Of a stretch of DNA of 64,000 nt, positions 16,275 to 24,990 are shown in pieces; within the stretch, counting starts at the first letter, position 1, and every line of letters begins with the position of its first letter. The notes under the pieces were generated by a model. It was not told where the DNA came from and made no database searches. It saw only the letters and a program-made list of their open reading frames with translations. Both the position numbers and the translations under genes were made by a program. This DNA is from Zoogloeaceae bacterium. Lineage in GTDB: Bacteria; Pseudomonadota; Gammaproteobacteria; Burkholderiales; Rhodocyclaceae. The stretch is taken from the NCBI GenBank assembly GCA_024235675.1, contig JACKLZ010000002.1, positions 1,106,709-1,170,708 on the forward strand, in the 5' to 3' direction.

Positions 16275-16309
16275 GAAAAACCGGGGAGCAATAGATATCA
16301 CTCCCCGGT
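16275..16309 (-). terminator. Intrinsic terminator downstream of nosZ
   Basis: On the minus strand a 9-bp stem ACCGGGGAG / CTCCCCGGT with a 12-base loop, followed by TTTTTC. It lies 28 bases after the nosZ stop and before the monohaem cytochrome start. It should give abundant nosZ mRNA and reduced read-through to the accessory genes. Confidence 0.88.
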
Positions 16310-16336
16310 CAGCACTGCTTTGGTTCAGGTCAAAAA

Positions 16337-18634
16337 TTACTCAACCTTCTTGGCGCCATTTTGCTCAAGATAGGTCTTGGCACGCAGACCGAGGTCGGCT
16401 GCCTTAACCTGATACTGCCACACTTGCTCGGCCCACAGGTTCGCCTGTTCCCAATCACCACCGCGTGCGGCGTCTTCGTGCTTGGCCTTGGCTGCCTTGG
16501 TGTGGTTGAGCTGATCGACAGCATCTTCCATCATGGCGACCACATCCGGGAAGTCGGTGTAGTTGACACTGGTGATGTAGCCCACAACCTGGTCGATGAC
16601 CGCCTGGGTGTCAGCCACTTTCTTCAGCGTCTTCTTGTAATCCGCTTCCGTGTAGTTCGCACCGGCCAGCGAGGCGTCCTTCTCAGGCTTCCAGCCCTTC
16701 GGCTTGACCAGGAGGTAACCCTGCATTTCGAGGTGCAGCGCCGAGCAGAACTCGGTGCAGTAGTACGGATACACACCTTCTTTGTCAGCCTTGAACTTGA
16801 CGGTGACCGTCTTGCCCGGCTCGACCGATGCATGCACGTTGAAGGTCGACACGGTGAAACCGTGGGTCTCGTCCTGCGCGCGCTCGAGGTTGGTCAGGTG
16901 GATCGTGACTTCATCACCCTTCTCGACTTCGATGGTTTCCGGCGTGATGTGCGAACGGATCAGCGTACCGAACACTTCGACCTTGTTGCCCGTGCGAACG
17001 GTCTTTTCCTGACCCGCCTTGACGGCACCCGGGTGCGGCTTGTCGGTACGGCTGTCGGTGCCGACCTTGTAGCGCACGGCAGGCTTCAGCTTGTCGGCCT
17101 TGATGGCGACCACATAGTGCGGCTCACCCAGCGGCACCGGCATGTCGTACAGCAACTGCATCTTGTCGTTGCTGATGTCGATGAGCTGATGGTTCTGCGG
17201 ATGCAGCGGGCCCACCGGGTTGAAGCGGTCGATCGACAGCTTGTTCAGCGCCACCAGGTACTTGCCCTGCGGGGCCATGGAATCGCCTTCCATGGTCATC
17301 AGGTGACCGATGTTGTAGTGCACGCTGATCTTGTCGAGCACCTTGCCTTCGCAGTAGTTCCACTTGGCAACCTGCGAATCCACATACAGCGAGGTGTAGG
17401 CAACGCAGTTCTTGGCATCGTACTGGGTATGCAGGGGGCCAAGGCCGAGTTCGACCTGGGTGTGCAGCGCCTCCTTCATGGAAATCACGGGGATGCCGTA
17501 CGGGTCTTTCGACTCAAACTTGCCGGCCTGGATGGCGGCCTGAATCTTCTCGAAGCTGTACACCGACACGTGGGTGTCGAGCTTGCCGGAGACGGTGATG
17601 AACTTGCCATCAGGCGTCACGTCGACACCGTGCGGGGACTTGGGCTCGGGCACCAGGAAGAGCACGCCTTCCTTGACCGAGACTTCGATCGGCAGCACGT
17701 TGTGACCGTTGATCTTGGTGGCTTTGCCGGCCTTGACCAGCTCGGCAGCTTTCTTCCAGTTGACCACGTGCATGTAGTCGGTGTCCTTGGCGGAACAACC
17801 GGCTTCATACGGCGGACGACCCTTCTCGATACCACCGACATAACGCTCGGAGCAGAAGGAGTTGGTGAAGGACCAGCCGTCGGACGGGCCTTTACCCGCG
17901 TCGGACAAGTCCTGGGAGTACGGCGGCAGCTCGAGGGAGAAGGACTCACTCGGGACCAGACGGCCTTCATGACGATCGAACTTCCAGTACGTCACGCCAC
18001 CACGATACTTGCTGTTGAACGAGGTGAGCGGCTCGAACTTCTGGTTGGCCAGCGGCGACGCGTATTGCGCGGCTTCGATCACGTACTCGGTGTTCGGCGT
18101 GGCGAACGCACCACCGTGCTCGGACTTGAAGATCGGGTTGACCACGATCTGCTTGGTCTCGAAGTCGCGCAGGTCGATCACGGCGAGGCGCGGGTTGGCC
18201 TTGTCGTTGATGAACAGGAACTGACCGTCGTACTGACCTTGCGTCTCGGACATCGCCGGGTGGTGCGTGTCACCCCAGTTGATTTCCTTGCCGTCGATGT
18301 TGCCCTGACGCAGCACGGCTTTCGAGTTCTCGTCAAAGCCGTAGCCCTGCCACGGTTCCGGCGTAAACACGGCGATGTACTTGAGGATGCGCATGGACGG
18401 GATGCCATACACAATGATCTGGCCGGACTGACCGCCCGAGCTGAACGCGAGGAATTCGTCGCGCTTGCCGGTCGGCACATAGGTCTTGGCTGCGGCCAAA
18501 AGGTCTTGCTGGGACAGCCCGCGGCTTTTCATGACATCCTGCAGCGATTCGGCAGCAAATGCCGAAGTCGTCGCTGCCAGACCGAAGCCAGCCGCAAGCG
18601 CCAGTCCGACCGCCTGCTTGATACTTGTCTTCAT
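16337..18634 (-). CDS. nosZ: Nitrous oxide reductase, clade II (Sec-dependent) NosZ
   Basis: 765 residues; reduces N2O to N2 in the periplasm. The leader MKTSIKQAVGLALAAGFGLA is a Sec signal with no twin-arginine motif, marking clade II. The beta-propeller holds the CuZ histidines, visible in GDTHHPAMS, SEHGGAFAT, PHGVDVTPDG, LGPLHTQYD and NIGHLMTMEGD. The cupredoxin CuA motif CTEFCSALHLEM lies at about residues 626-637. Some 120 residues follow CuA, predicted helical by composition, with no CXXCH, unlike clade I enzymes of about 640 residues. The start is the ATG 12 bases after TTCAGGGAGAG. An FNR-type box lies 114 bases upstream. Confidence 0.97.
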   Translation of the reverse strand: MKTSIKQAVGLALAAGFGLAATTSAFAAESLQDVMKSRGLSQQDLLAAAKTYVPTGKRDEFLAFSSGGQSGQIIVYGIPSMRILKYIAVFTPEPWQGYGFDENSKAVLRQGNIDGKEINWGDTHHPAMSETQGQYDGQFLFINDKANPRLAVIDLRDFETKQIVVNPIFKSEHGGAFATPNTEYVIEAAQYASPLANQKFEPLTSFNSKYRGGVTYWKFDRHEGRLVPSESFSLELPPYSQDLSDAGKGPSDGWSFTNSFCSERYVGGIEKGRPPYEAGCSAKDTDYMHVVNWKKAAELVKAGKATKINGHNVLPIEVSVKEGVLFLVPEPKSPHGVDVTPDGKFITVSGKLDTHVSVYSFEKIQAAIQAGKFESKDPYGIPVISMKEALHTQVELGLGPLHTQYDAKNCVAYTSLYVDSQVAKWNYCEGKVLDKISVHYNIGHLMTMEGDSMAPQGKYLVALNKLSIDRFNPVGPLHPQNHQLIDISNDKMQLLYDMPVPLGEPHYVVAIKADKLKPAVRYKVGTDSRTDKPHPGAVKAGQEKTVRTGNKVEVFGTLIRSHITPETIEVEKGDEVTIHLTNLERAQDETHGFTVSTFNVHASVEPGKTVTVKFKADKEGVYPYYCTEFCSALHLEMQGYLLVKPKGWKPEKDASLAGANYTEADYKKTLKKVADTQAVIDQVVGYITSVNYTDFPDVVAMMEDAVDQLNHTKAAKAKHEDAARGGDWEQANLWAEQVWQYQVKAADLGLRAKTYLEQNGAKKVE

Positions 18635-18747
18635 ATTCTTCTCTCCCTGAACAGAAAGTTCCGATACTGCACAAACGCACAAATCGTCGCCGATAGCACA
18701 CTGCGATAATTTGCCGCACATGGTGCGCGCATCAGCTTTCCCTAACG

Positions 18748-18761
18748 TTGATATTAGTCAA
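18748..18761. promoter_or_regulatory. FNR/DNR-type box between nosZ and the divergent copper genes
   Basis: TTGAT-ATTA-GTCAA, one base from the FNR/DNR consensus. For nosZ the centre is about 120 bases from the ATG and no good -10 sits at the ideal distance. For the plus-strand gene at 18851 a TACTCT hexamer at 18785-18790 would place the centre near -42. The box may therefore serve both directions. Confidence 0.75.
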
Positions 18762-18764
18762 TTT

Positions 18765-18783
18765 GTGCGACGAACTGTCGCAC
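18765..18783. promoter_or_regulatory. Perfect inverted repeat GTGCGAC-N5-GTCGCAC
   Basis: A 7-bp perfect inverted repeat with a 5-base spacer, four bases from the FNR-type box and immediately before the candidate -10 of the divergent gene. The position is that of an operator. The binding protein is unknown; a second oxygen, nitrogen-oxide or copper regulator is possible. Confidence 0.5.
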
Positions 18784-18850
18784 TTACTCTTGGAGCCCCG
18801 CCAATCAAGGCGCTTCGCCCATCCGCGAGATACCACCCCACCCCGATTTC

Positions 18851-19357
18851 ATGACTGAAACCTTCCGTTCACTGACCCCGAAATTCACCGCATTGGGTGC
18901 CGTGCTGGCGCTGCTCGCTGCGGCCTTGTACGGATGGCATCTGTGGACGGCACCGCCCGCCGAGGTGTTGCTACCGCACGCCGACTGCGACCTCAACACC
19001 GGCGCGTGCACCCAGACGCTGCCCACTGGCGCAACGGTTCGCTTCACCATCGGCCCGCAGCCGATCCCGGTGATGGAAGATCTGGACCTGAACGCCGACT
19101 TCACCGGAGAGACACCCGACCGCGTGATGGTCGACCTGAACGGCACCACCATGAAAATGGCGGCCAATCAGCCGCAGTTGCTGCCCGTGGGAAACAACCG
19201 ATTCGAAGGCAAGACCGCACTGTCGGTGTGCATTACCGGCGCCATGCAATGGCAGGCCACGCTGCAGGTGGACTACGGACGGACGCGCTACCTGCTGCCG
19301 TTTATCTTTGATTCGGCGCACAGCAACGACGCAGGCGACAGTCCGCCGCTAGAATGA
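18851..19357 (+). CDS. Membrane-anchored periplasmic protein of unknown function, beside nosZ
   Basis: 168 residues with an N-terminal uncleaved-looking membrane segment (about residues 12-30, FTALGAVLALLAAALYGWHL) and a periplasmic domain rich in beta-strand patterns. Cysteines occur in HADCDLNTGACTQ and SVCITGAM; methionines cluster in GTTMKMAANQ. No family is recognised with confidence. It is divergent from nosZ, shares the FNR-boxed intergenic region and is coupled by ATGA to the PCuAC gene frame, so a role in copper handling or thiol chemistry for NosZ is a reasonable inference, not shown by motif. Confidence 0.72.
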   Translation: MTETFRSLTPKFTALGAVLALLAAALYGWHLWTAPPAEVLLPHADCDLNTGACTQTLPTGATVRFTIGPQPIPVMEDLDLNADFTGETPDRVMVDLNGTTMKMAANQPQLLPVGNNRFEGKTALSVCITGAMQWQATLQVDYGRTRYLLPFIFDSAHSNDAGDSPPLE

Positions 19358-19404
19358 CCGCGCTGACCCGCTCCGACCGCCCGCGCCACAAAGAGACCCG
19401 CCCC

Positions 19405-19881
19405 ATGCTTTCCAAAAACACACTGCATCTTGCCATCGCATTCCTGACGACCAGCCTCGCCCCACTCACGCTGGCCGCCGGCATGGCGGATGGTGTCGCG
19501 ATTGAAGACGCCTATGTCCGCCAGATGCCGCCCGCCGCGCCCAACTCGGCCGCCTTCCTGACGGTCATCAACACCACCGCCACGCCGATCCGCCTGACGG
19601 GTGCCCGCAGTGAGGTTGCCAATACCGTGGAACTGCACGACCACATTCGCGATGGCGACATCCTGCGCATGCGCCGCATCGACGGCGTCGACATTCCGGC
19701 CGGAAGCCGCGCCGCCTTGGCGCCGGGCGGCAAGCATGTGATGCTGATCGGCCTGAAACAGCCCCTCAAAGCCGGCGCCATGGTGCCGCTCTTGCTGCAG
19801 TTTTCGGATGGCAGCGAGTACACCGTCCACGCCCCCGTCACCCCGATCCGCGCCGCCGCCATGCCCGGCATGAAGCACTGA
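19405..19881 (+). CDS. PCuAC-family periplasmic copper chaperone
   Basis: 158 residues from the ATG at 19405, which gives a clean signal peptide (MLSKNTLHLAIAFLTTSLAP, then LTLAAG). The ATG at 19354 overlaps the previous stop as ATGA and would add 17 charged residues; coupling favours it, the signal peptide favours the later one. The DUF461/PCuAC domain shows DAYVRQMPP, NSAAFLTVIN, the ligand segment VELHDHIRDGDILRM and GGKHVMLIGL. The His and Met residues in these segments bind Cu(I) in the family. Usual clients are CuA sites, so here NosZ is a likely one. Confidence 0.9.
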   Translation: MLSKNTLHLAIAFLTTSLAPLTLAAGMADGVAIEDAYVRQMPPAAPNSAAFLTVINTTATPIRLTGARSEVANTVELHDHIRDGDILRMRRIDGVDIPAGSRAALAPGGKHVMLIGLKQPLKAGAMVPLLLQFSDGSEYTVHAPVTPIRAAAMPGMKH

Positions 19882-19890
19882 AACGCCCCC

Positions 19891-21792
19891 TCAAGCGCGC
19901 AACAGGTCGGCATCCGCCACCACCCGCAGCGGCAGCAGATCGCTGTCGGTGGTGATCACCAGCGACGGATCGACCCGCACGCACGCCCCGCCATACACGC
20001 CGCCAACCGAAAAGGTGCACACCTGCACGTTCAACCCATCGAGTTGCGGCAGGCCGAAAAAGGCTTGATACACCTGATCCTGCGCCTCGAACCGCCCCTC
20101 GGTCTCGGTCACCAGCGCGTCATGCGCGTCGAAGATGCTGATATTGCTGCCGCAACGCCCGGCGATCGGCTTGGCCACATAGCCCGCATCCACCGGAAAA
20201 TCGGCATCCAGCGCAAAGCGCGCGTCGAGCAGATAGGGATGGTTCGGAAACATCGACCACAAAATGGGCAGGATCGCCTTGTTGCTCGGGATCAACGTCC
20301 ATAGCGGTTCAAACACCACCACGTCGCGGCGCAGCAGCACATCGACCAGCCGCGGGGGGCGCGGCGAACCCTCACCGGCATTGATCTCGGCCAGCGCACG
20401 CGCGTCTTCGTCGCACTCGGCACGCAGCTGATCCAGCGCGGTCTCCCATGCCCAGGTCTTCCACACCCAGCGGATCGGCTGGCCGTCGGCGTCCACCACC
20501 TGCCCCTGCGCGTTCCAGGCCAGGTCCGAGACGCCCTTGATCATCTTGCAGGCAATACCCGCCGCTTCGATGGCCGAGCGCATGTAGCGGGCATGGTAGG
20601 TCTCCTCCATATCGCGGTCGTGCATGATGTGCAGCACATCATCCACCCCGCTCTCCTGCCAGGCCTCGACCAGCCCGTCGAACAATCCGTCGCCCGGGCA
20701 CACCCCGTCGTCGCAGCCGAAGTGCTCGGCCCACCGCCCCTGCACCTTGCCCGTTTCCATGTGGCAGGAGGCCGAATCGGCGTTGTACTCGTACACTTTG
20801 ACGCCGCGATCCGACACCGAAAAATCGAAGCGCCCGGTAATCATCTGGTTGCGCCTGCGATCCCACGACACCTTCAAACGCGGCCACAACACCTGCGGAA
20901 TGTTGAAGTGCGCCAACAAGGTGTCGTCGTGCAGCACCGCCTGGGTCGCATGCATGAACATGGCGTGCAGCTCGTTGGTGGCCCGGCGCAACTCGCGCAG
21001 CGCCGTGTCCGACACACGGAAGTAGCGGTATTGGTCCGCCTCACGATCCGTCAGCCGGTGTCCGCCCATCTTGGCGATGAATGCGGCCTCATCCGGCTGT
21101 CGCGCATCCAGCCAGGGCGCACGATGCTGCCCCTCATTCTCAACCTGGCCCACTTGCAGATTGAACAAACCCATAGCGACCGACTCATGCGCCACCGCAT
21201 GCGTGGCATCGTCTGTCTGCAGCATCCAGCCCAGAATCTTCGCGCCCGGCATCTGCGCGGAAATCCAGTAGCCCCCCGTTTCATCGATCCGCGCCGGCAG
21301 CGCCCGCGAGTATGTCTGTCCGGCCGACCAAACGTGATGACCCACGTTCTGCTCGATCACGCACACCCGATCGGCATGCACCTCGACAATCACCGCGACA
21401 TGCCCGGTGACCTCGAACTCGCCGCCCTCGTCCCAGATCAGCAGGCAGCCCGGCTCGGGATGCCGCCGCGCACCGTTATGAAAGGCGTGCAGCGGCAGGC
21501 GCCGGTCATCCTTCACCACGCGCACCGAGCGTAACCGGAAGATGTCGTAAGCCATGGGCACATCGTCGAACACGTAGCCCTTGTTGAGATACAGCCAACG
21601 ACGTGCGAGCTCGACGCACTGCCACTTGTAGCCCATGTATTCGCCGTCGAGATAACTGCGATAGCTGTGGCGATCCGGATACGCCGTCCGGTCAGCCGAG
21701 GGGTAGTGGGACGAATACACGGGCACGTCGCCCGCAGCCACACCCAGCATCGTGCCGAACCGCGCCGGCTCCGGCGCTTGCCCATCACTCAT
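19891..21792 (-). CDS. gss: Bifunctional glutathionylspermidine synthetase/amidase
   Basis: 633 residues, close to the 619 of the E. coli enzyme and colinear with it. The N-terminal CHAP amidase domain has the catalytic cysteine in YKWQCVELARRW (about residue 59) and histidine in VTGHVAVI. The C-terminal ATP-grasp synthetase has RRRNQMITGRFDF, YEYNADSASCH, VWKTWAWETA, NKAILPILWS and KPIAGRCGSNI. It joins spermidine to glutathione using ATP and the amidase hydrolyses the product; cytoplasmic redox and polyamine homeostasis. It is convergent with the PCuAC gene 10 bases away and divergent from the GGDEF-EAL gene. The symbol gsp is also used. Confidence 0.94.
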   Translation of the reverse strand: MSDGQAPEPARFGTMLGVAAGDVPVYSSHYPSADRTAYPDRHSYRSYLDGEYMGYKWQCVELARRWLYLNKGYVFDDVPMAYDIFRLRSVRVVKDDRRLPLHAFHNGARRHPEPGCLLIWDEGGEFEVTGHVAVIVEVHADRVCVIEQNVGHHVWSAGQTYSRALPARIDETGGYWISAQMPGAKILGWMLQTDDATHAVAHESVAMGLFNLQVGQVENEGQHRAPWLDARQPDEAAFIAKMGGHRLTDREADQYRYFRVSDTALRELRRATNELHAMFMHATQAVLHDDTLLAHFNIPQVLWPRLKVSWDRRRNQMITGRFDFSVSDRGVKVYEYNADSASCHMETGKVQGRWAEHFGCDDGVCPGDGLFDGLVEAWQESGVDDVLHIMHDRDMEETYHARYMRSAIEAAGIACKMIKGVSDLAWNAQGQVVDADGQPIRWVWKTWAWETALDQLRAECDEDARALAEINAGEGSPRPPRLVDVLLRRDVVVFEPLWTLIPSNKAILPILWSMFPNHPYLLDARFALDADFPVDAGYVAKPIAGRCGSNISIFDAHDALVTETEGRFEAQDQVYQAFFGLPQLDGLNVQVCTFSVGGVYGGACVRVDPSLVITTDSDLLPLRVVADADLLRA

Positions 21793-21982
21793 TCAACCCA
21801 CTCCCTCGCCCCATGGTCTGACAGATCCGAATCGCCACTATCGCCTTCGACGGCGCAAAGCGCCACCGGTTCAGCCGCCGGCTGACCGCGCGTCTATCAC
21901 GCATCATGGGTAAGCGGCTACCATAGCCACTATCATGGCCCATCCACTGGCCATGCCAATGACACATCACCCGAGGGTCTGG

Positions 21983-24796
21983 ATGCGTCAATACTGCCCC
22001 CTGCTGCTGGCCTGCCTGCTCTTGCTGCCCCATGGCGCAGCACGGGCCGATTCGGCCACGGCAATCGACACGACGGCGCGCCCCCGGGTACTGAGCATCT
22101 TTTTCGGCAACCGCGATGCGCCCTACGAGATCCTGCTCGAAGAGGGTCTGCGCAGGGGATTTTCCCCGACGACCGAGCAAGCCGGGACAGTGCTCGAAAG
22201 CGTCTATCTGGACATGGTCGACAACTATGATCCGGCACGCGCCAAACTCATCAACCAGGCGCTCAAACTCAAGCACGGCGCCCGGCCGCCCTTTGATGCG
22301 GTGATCCTGAGCGGTTTGCCCAGCAAGCAGTTCATGCGCGAGCATGGTCGCTGGTTGGCCGACGGCCCGATCATTCAGATCGAAAGCGACTTCATGGATA
22401 TCCCCGCCACCCTCGACGCGGGCCGATTCTCGCTGCGCCAGACCCTGGCCATTGCGGAAACCGCCGCCGATGCGCTGGCGATGCTGCCAAACACCCGCGC
22501 GCTATGGGTTGTCGCCGGGGCAGGCCGGAGCGATATCGCAGCACTCGACGCGGCGCGCGCTCAACTTGCCGCTTTGAGCGAGCGCGTCAGCGTGCGCTTC
22601 ATCCAGGTCAAAGACACAGAGGCGCTACTCGCCGAGGTGGCCACGGCACCTCGCGACACGGCCCTGGTTTACCTGCGCGCCTCCCGCGACGGCACAGGGC
22701 GACGGCTCATTCCCGCCACCTTCGGCCGACAGCTTGCCCTTGCGGCCAACATGCCGATGTTCTGCATCTACGAGCCGATCCTGCTGCAAAGCGATTGCCT
22801 CGGAGGCCGGGTCTCGGCCGGCCCGCAAACCGGCAAAGCGGCGGCCGATCTGATCCGGCGGCTGTTGAGCGGCCACGACGCCGGGCCTGCCGTGCAGTTG
22901 CTGCCCGCGCCCCCACGCTACCGGTGGCCGCAGATCGAGCGCTGGAAAATCCACCGTGCCACACTCCCGGCCGGCGCCGACCTGATCGACTACACGCCGT
23001 CGATCTACGAACGCTACAAAAAACAGGTCTGGAGCGGTGTGCTGGTCCTCGGCCTGCTCGCCGCCGCGCTGGTTGGACTGATGTGGTCACTGGGCCAGTA
23101 CCGCAAACAGCGCGACACGCTGGCAGAATTCGAGCAACGCTGGCATCTGGCGCTGGACAACGCCGGTCAGGGCGTCTGGGATCTCGACCTGCGCAGCGGC
23201 GATGCATTTTATGCGCCAGGCTGGCTGGCCATGCTCCGCCTCGAGCACACCACAAACACCCCCGGAATTCGCGACGCCCACATCCATCCGGCCGACCAGA
23301 AGCGGGTGGCATCCCAATTGCAGCAACACCTGTCGGGCCGTACACCGCACTTCGAGAGCGAGCATCGCATGGTGCGCGCCGACGGCACCGCCCTCTGGGT
23401 GCGCGAGCGCGGCCAGGTGGTGCGCCGTGACAAGCAAGGCGCGCCCCTGCGCTTCATCGCTTCCATGCAGGACATCACCGAACAGCGCTTCGCTCAGGAT
23501 CACATTCGCCACATGGCGACCCACGACACCCTCACCGGCCTGCCCAACCGAACCCTGCTGAGCGATCGGCTCGAACGCGCCATGGGCCGGGCCCGCCGGG
23601 TGGGTAACCGGGTAGCGGTGATCTTCATGGATCTGGATCATTTCAAGACGGTCAATGACACGCTCGGTCACCCGATTGGCGATCTGCTGCTGATCGCCGT
23701 CGCCGGACGAATGATGCCGCACCTGCGCGAGACCGACACGATCAGCCGACAAGGCGGCGACGAATTCGTCATTCTGTTGCCCGAACTGGATCGCGCCGCC
23801 GACGCGGCGCATGTGTGCGAAAAGCTGCAACGCGAAATGGACGAGCCGGTCACGCTCGATGGGCGCGCGCTGCGTATCTCGGTGTCGATGGGGGTTGCCA
23901 TGTTCCCCGACGATGGCGACACCGTCGAAGCCCTGCTGCAAAAGGCAGACGTCGCGCTCTACCAGGTCAAGAACAGCGGCCGCGGCGACTATCGCTTTTT
24001 CTCGGCCGACATGAATCGCGAGCTGGAAGACCAGTTCGACCTGGAATCCCGGATGGGCGGCGCGCTGCGCAACGGCCAGATTCAATGGTGGTACCAACCG
24101 CAAATCGACCTCGCCACCGGCGTGCTCGTCGGCGCCGAAGCATTGGCGCGCTGGATTCAGCCCGACGGCACGAGCATCCCGCCCGACGCCTTCATCCCCG
24201 TCGCCGAAAAGTTCGGTCACATTCAACAACTGGGGGAGCTGGCGCTACGGTCGGCCTGCACCGAGGCGCGCAAATGGGCGCAGGCCTGCGGTCGCCCCAT
24301 CCCGGTGGCGGTCAATCTGTCCGCCGTGCAGTTCCACCGCCCGGGGCTGACCGAAATGGTGCGCGCCATGCTGACCGAAACGGGACTGCCCGCTGCGCAC
24401 CTGATTCTGGAAATCACCGAATCGGTGTTGATGGAAGACAACATCACCACTCGCGAAAGCCTGGCGGGCCTTGCCAGTCTCGGCGTCGGGCTGTCGATCG
24501 ACGACTTTGGCACGGGCTACTCCAGCCTGGCCTATCTGAAGCGATTCCCGGTCAACCATCTGAAAATCGACCGGGCCTTCATCGCCGACCTGAACTGCGA
24601 TCCGGACAGCGACACCATCGTCCGGACCATCGTCCAGCTCGGCCACAACCTGAACCTCCAGGTCGTGGCCGAAGGCGTGGAGTCGGCAGCGCAGGCCGAC
24701 CAACTCCGCGGCTACGGTTGCGACATGGCCCAAGGCTATTTCTATCACCGCGCCCTGCCGCCGGAACACTTCTTGCATGTACTTCATCGCGCCTGA
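21983..24796 (+). CDS. Cyclic-di-GMP enzyme: periplasmic binding domain-PAS-GGDEF-EAL
   Basis: 937 residues from the ATG preceded by GAGGG, giving the signal peptide MRQYCPLLLACLLLLPHGAA; earlier in-frame ATGs at 21935-21959 lack a site. Residues about 30-340 resemble ABC-type substrate-binding sensors (LSIFFGNRDAPYEI; GGRVSAGPQTGKAAADLI). A membrane helix near 353-375 is followed by a PAS domain with PAC motif (about 395-510), GGDEF with intact SRQGGDEFVILL, and EAL with GAEALARW and DDFGTGYSSLAYLKRFPV. Both catalytic signatures are complete, so it may both make and break c-di-GMP in response to a periplasmic ligand. It stands alone, without transporter genes. Confidence 0.92.
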   Translation: MRQYCPLLLACLLLLPHGAARADSATAIDTTARPRVLSIFFGNRDAPYEILLEEGLRRGFSPTTEQAGTVLESVYLDMVDNYDPARAKLINQALKLKHGARPPFDAVILSGLPSKQFMREHGRWLADGPIIQIESDFMDIPATLDAGRFSLRQTLAIAETAADALAMLPNTRALWVVAGAGRSDIAALDAARAQLAALSERVSVRFIQVKDTEALLAEVATAPRDTALVYLRASRDGTGRRLIPATFGRQLALAANMPMFCIYEPILLQSDCLGGRVSAGPQTGKAAADLIRRLLSGHDAGPAVQLLPAPPRYRWPQIERWKIHRATLPAGADLIDYTPSIYERYKKQVWSGVLVLGLLAAALVGLMWSLGQYRKQRDTLAEFEQRWHLALDNAGQGVWDLDLRSGDAFYAPGWLAMLRLEHTTNTPGIRDAHIHPADQKRVASQLQQHLSGRTPHFESEHRMVRADGTALWVRERGQVVRRDKQGAPLRFIASMQDITEQRFAQDHIRHMATHDTLTGLPNRTLLSDRLERAMGRARRVGNRVAVIFMDLDHFKTVNDTLGHPIGDLLLIAVAGRMMPHLRETDTISRQGGDEFVILLPELDRAADAAHVCEKLQREMDEPVTLDGRALRISVSMGVAMFPDDGDTVEALLQKADVALYQVKNSGRGDYRFFSADMNRELEDQFDLESRMGGALRNGQIQWWYQPQIDLATGVLVGAEALARWIQPDGTSIPPDAFIPVAEKFGHIQQLGELALRSACTEARKWAQACGRPIPVAVNLSAVQFHRPGLTEMVRAMLTETGLPAAHLILEITESVLMEDNITTRESLAGLASLGVGLSIDDFGTGYSSLAYLKRFPVNHLKIDRAFIADLNCDPDSDTIVRTIVQLGHNLNLQVVAEGVESAAQADQLRGYGCDMAQGYFYHRALPPEHFLHVLHRA

Positions 24797-24990
24797 GGCC
24801 GGCGACCTGCGCCGCATCGGAAACGACGCGCACAAGCGCACGAACACATCGCTTCAAACGGCGCCCAGAGGGCATTCTCGGGCGCTGGCGTATAGTAGAG
24901 CAGTGCCCTTTGATGAAACGCCGAACGACGAGAATGCCCCAAACAAGTGCACGCAGCCGCCATGGTGTGCACAGTCCTCAGGGAGGAGCC

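Noticed and set aside
16361..18709. A 782-residue open frame on the plus strand opposite nosZ
   Set aside because: It is a GC-rich antisense shadow; nosZ has full family similarity, copper motifs, a ribosome site and a promoter, while the antisense translation shows no domain.
18632..18721. Extended N terminus of NosZ from an upstream start
   Set aside because: The extra 29 residues are not signal-like; the later ATG has a ribosome site and a Sec leader.
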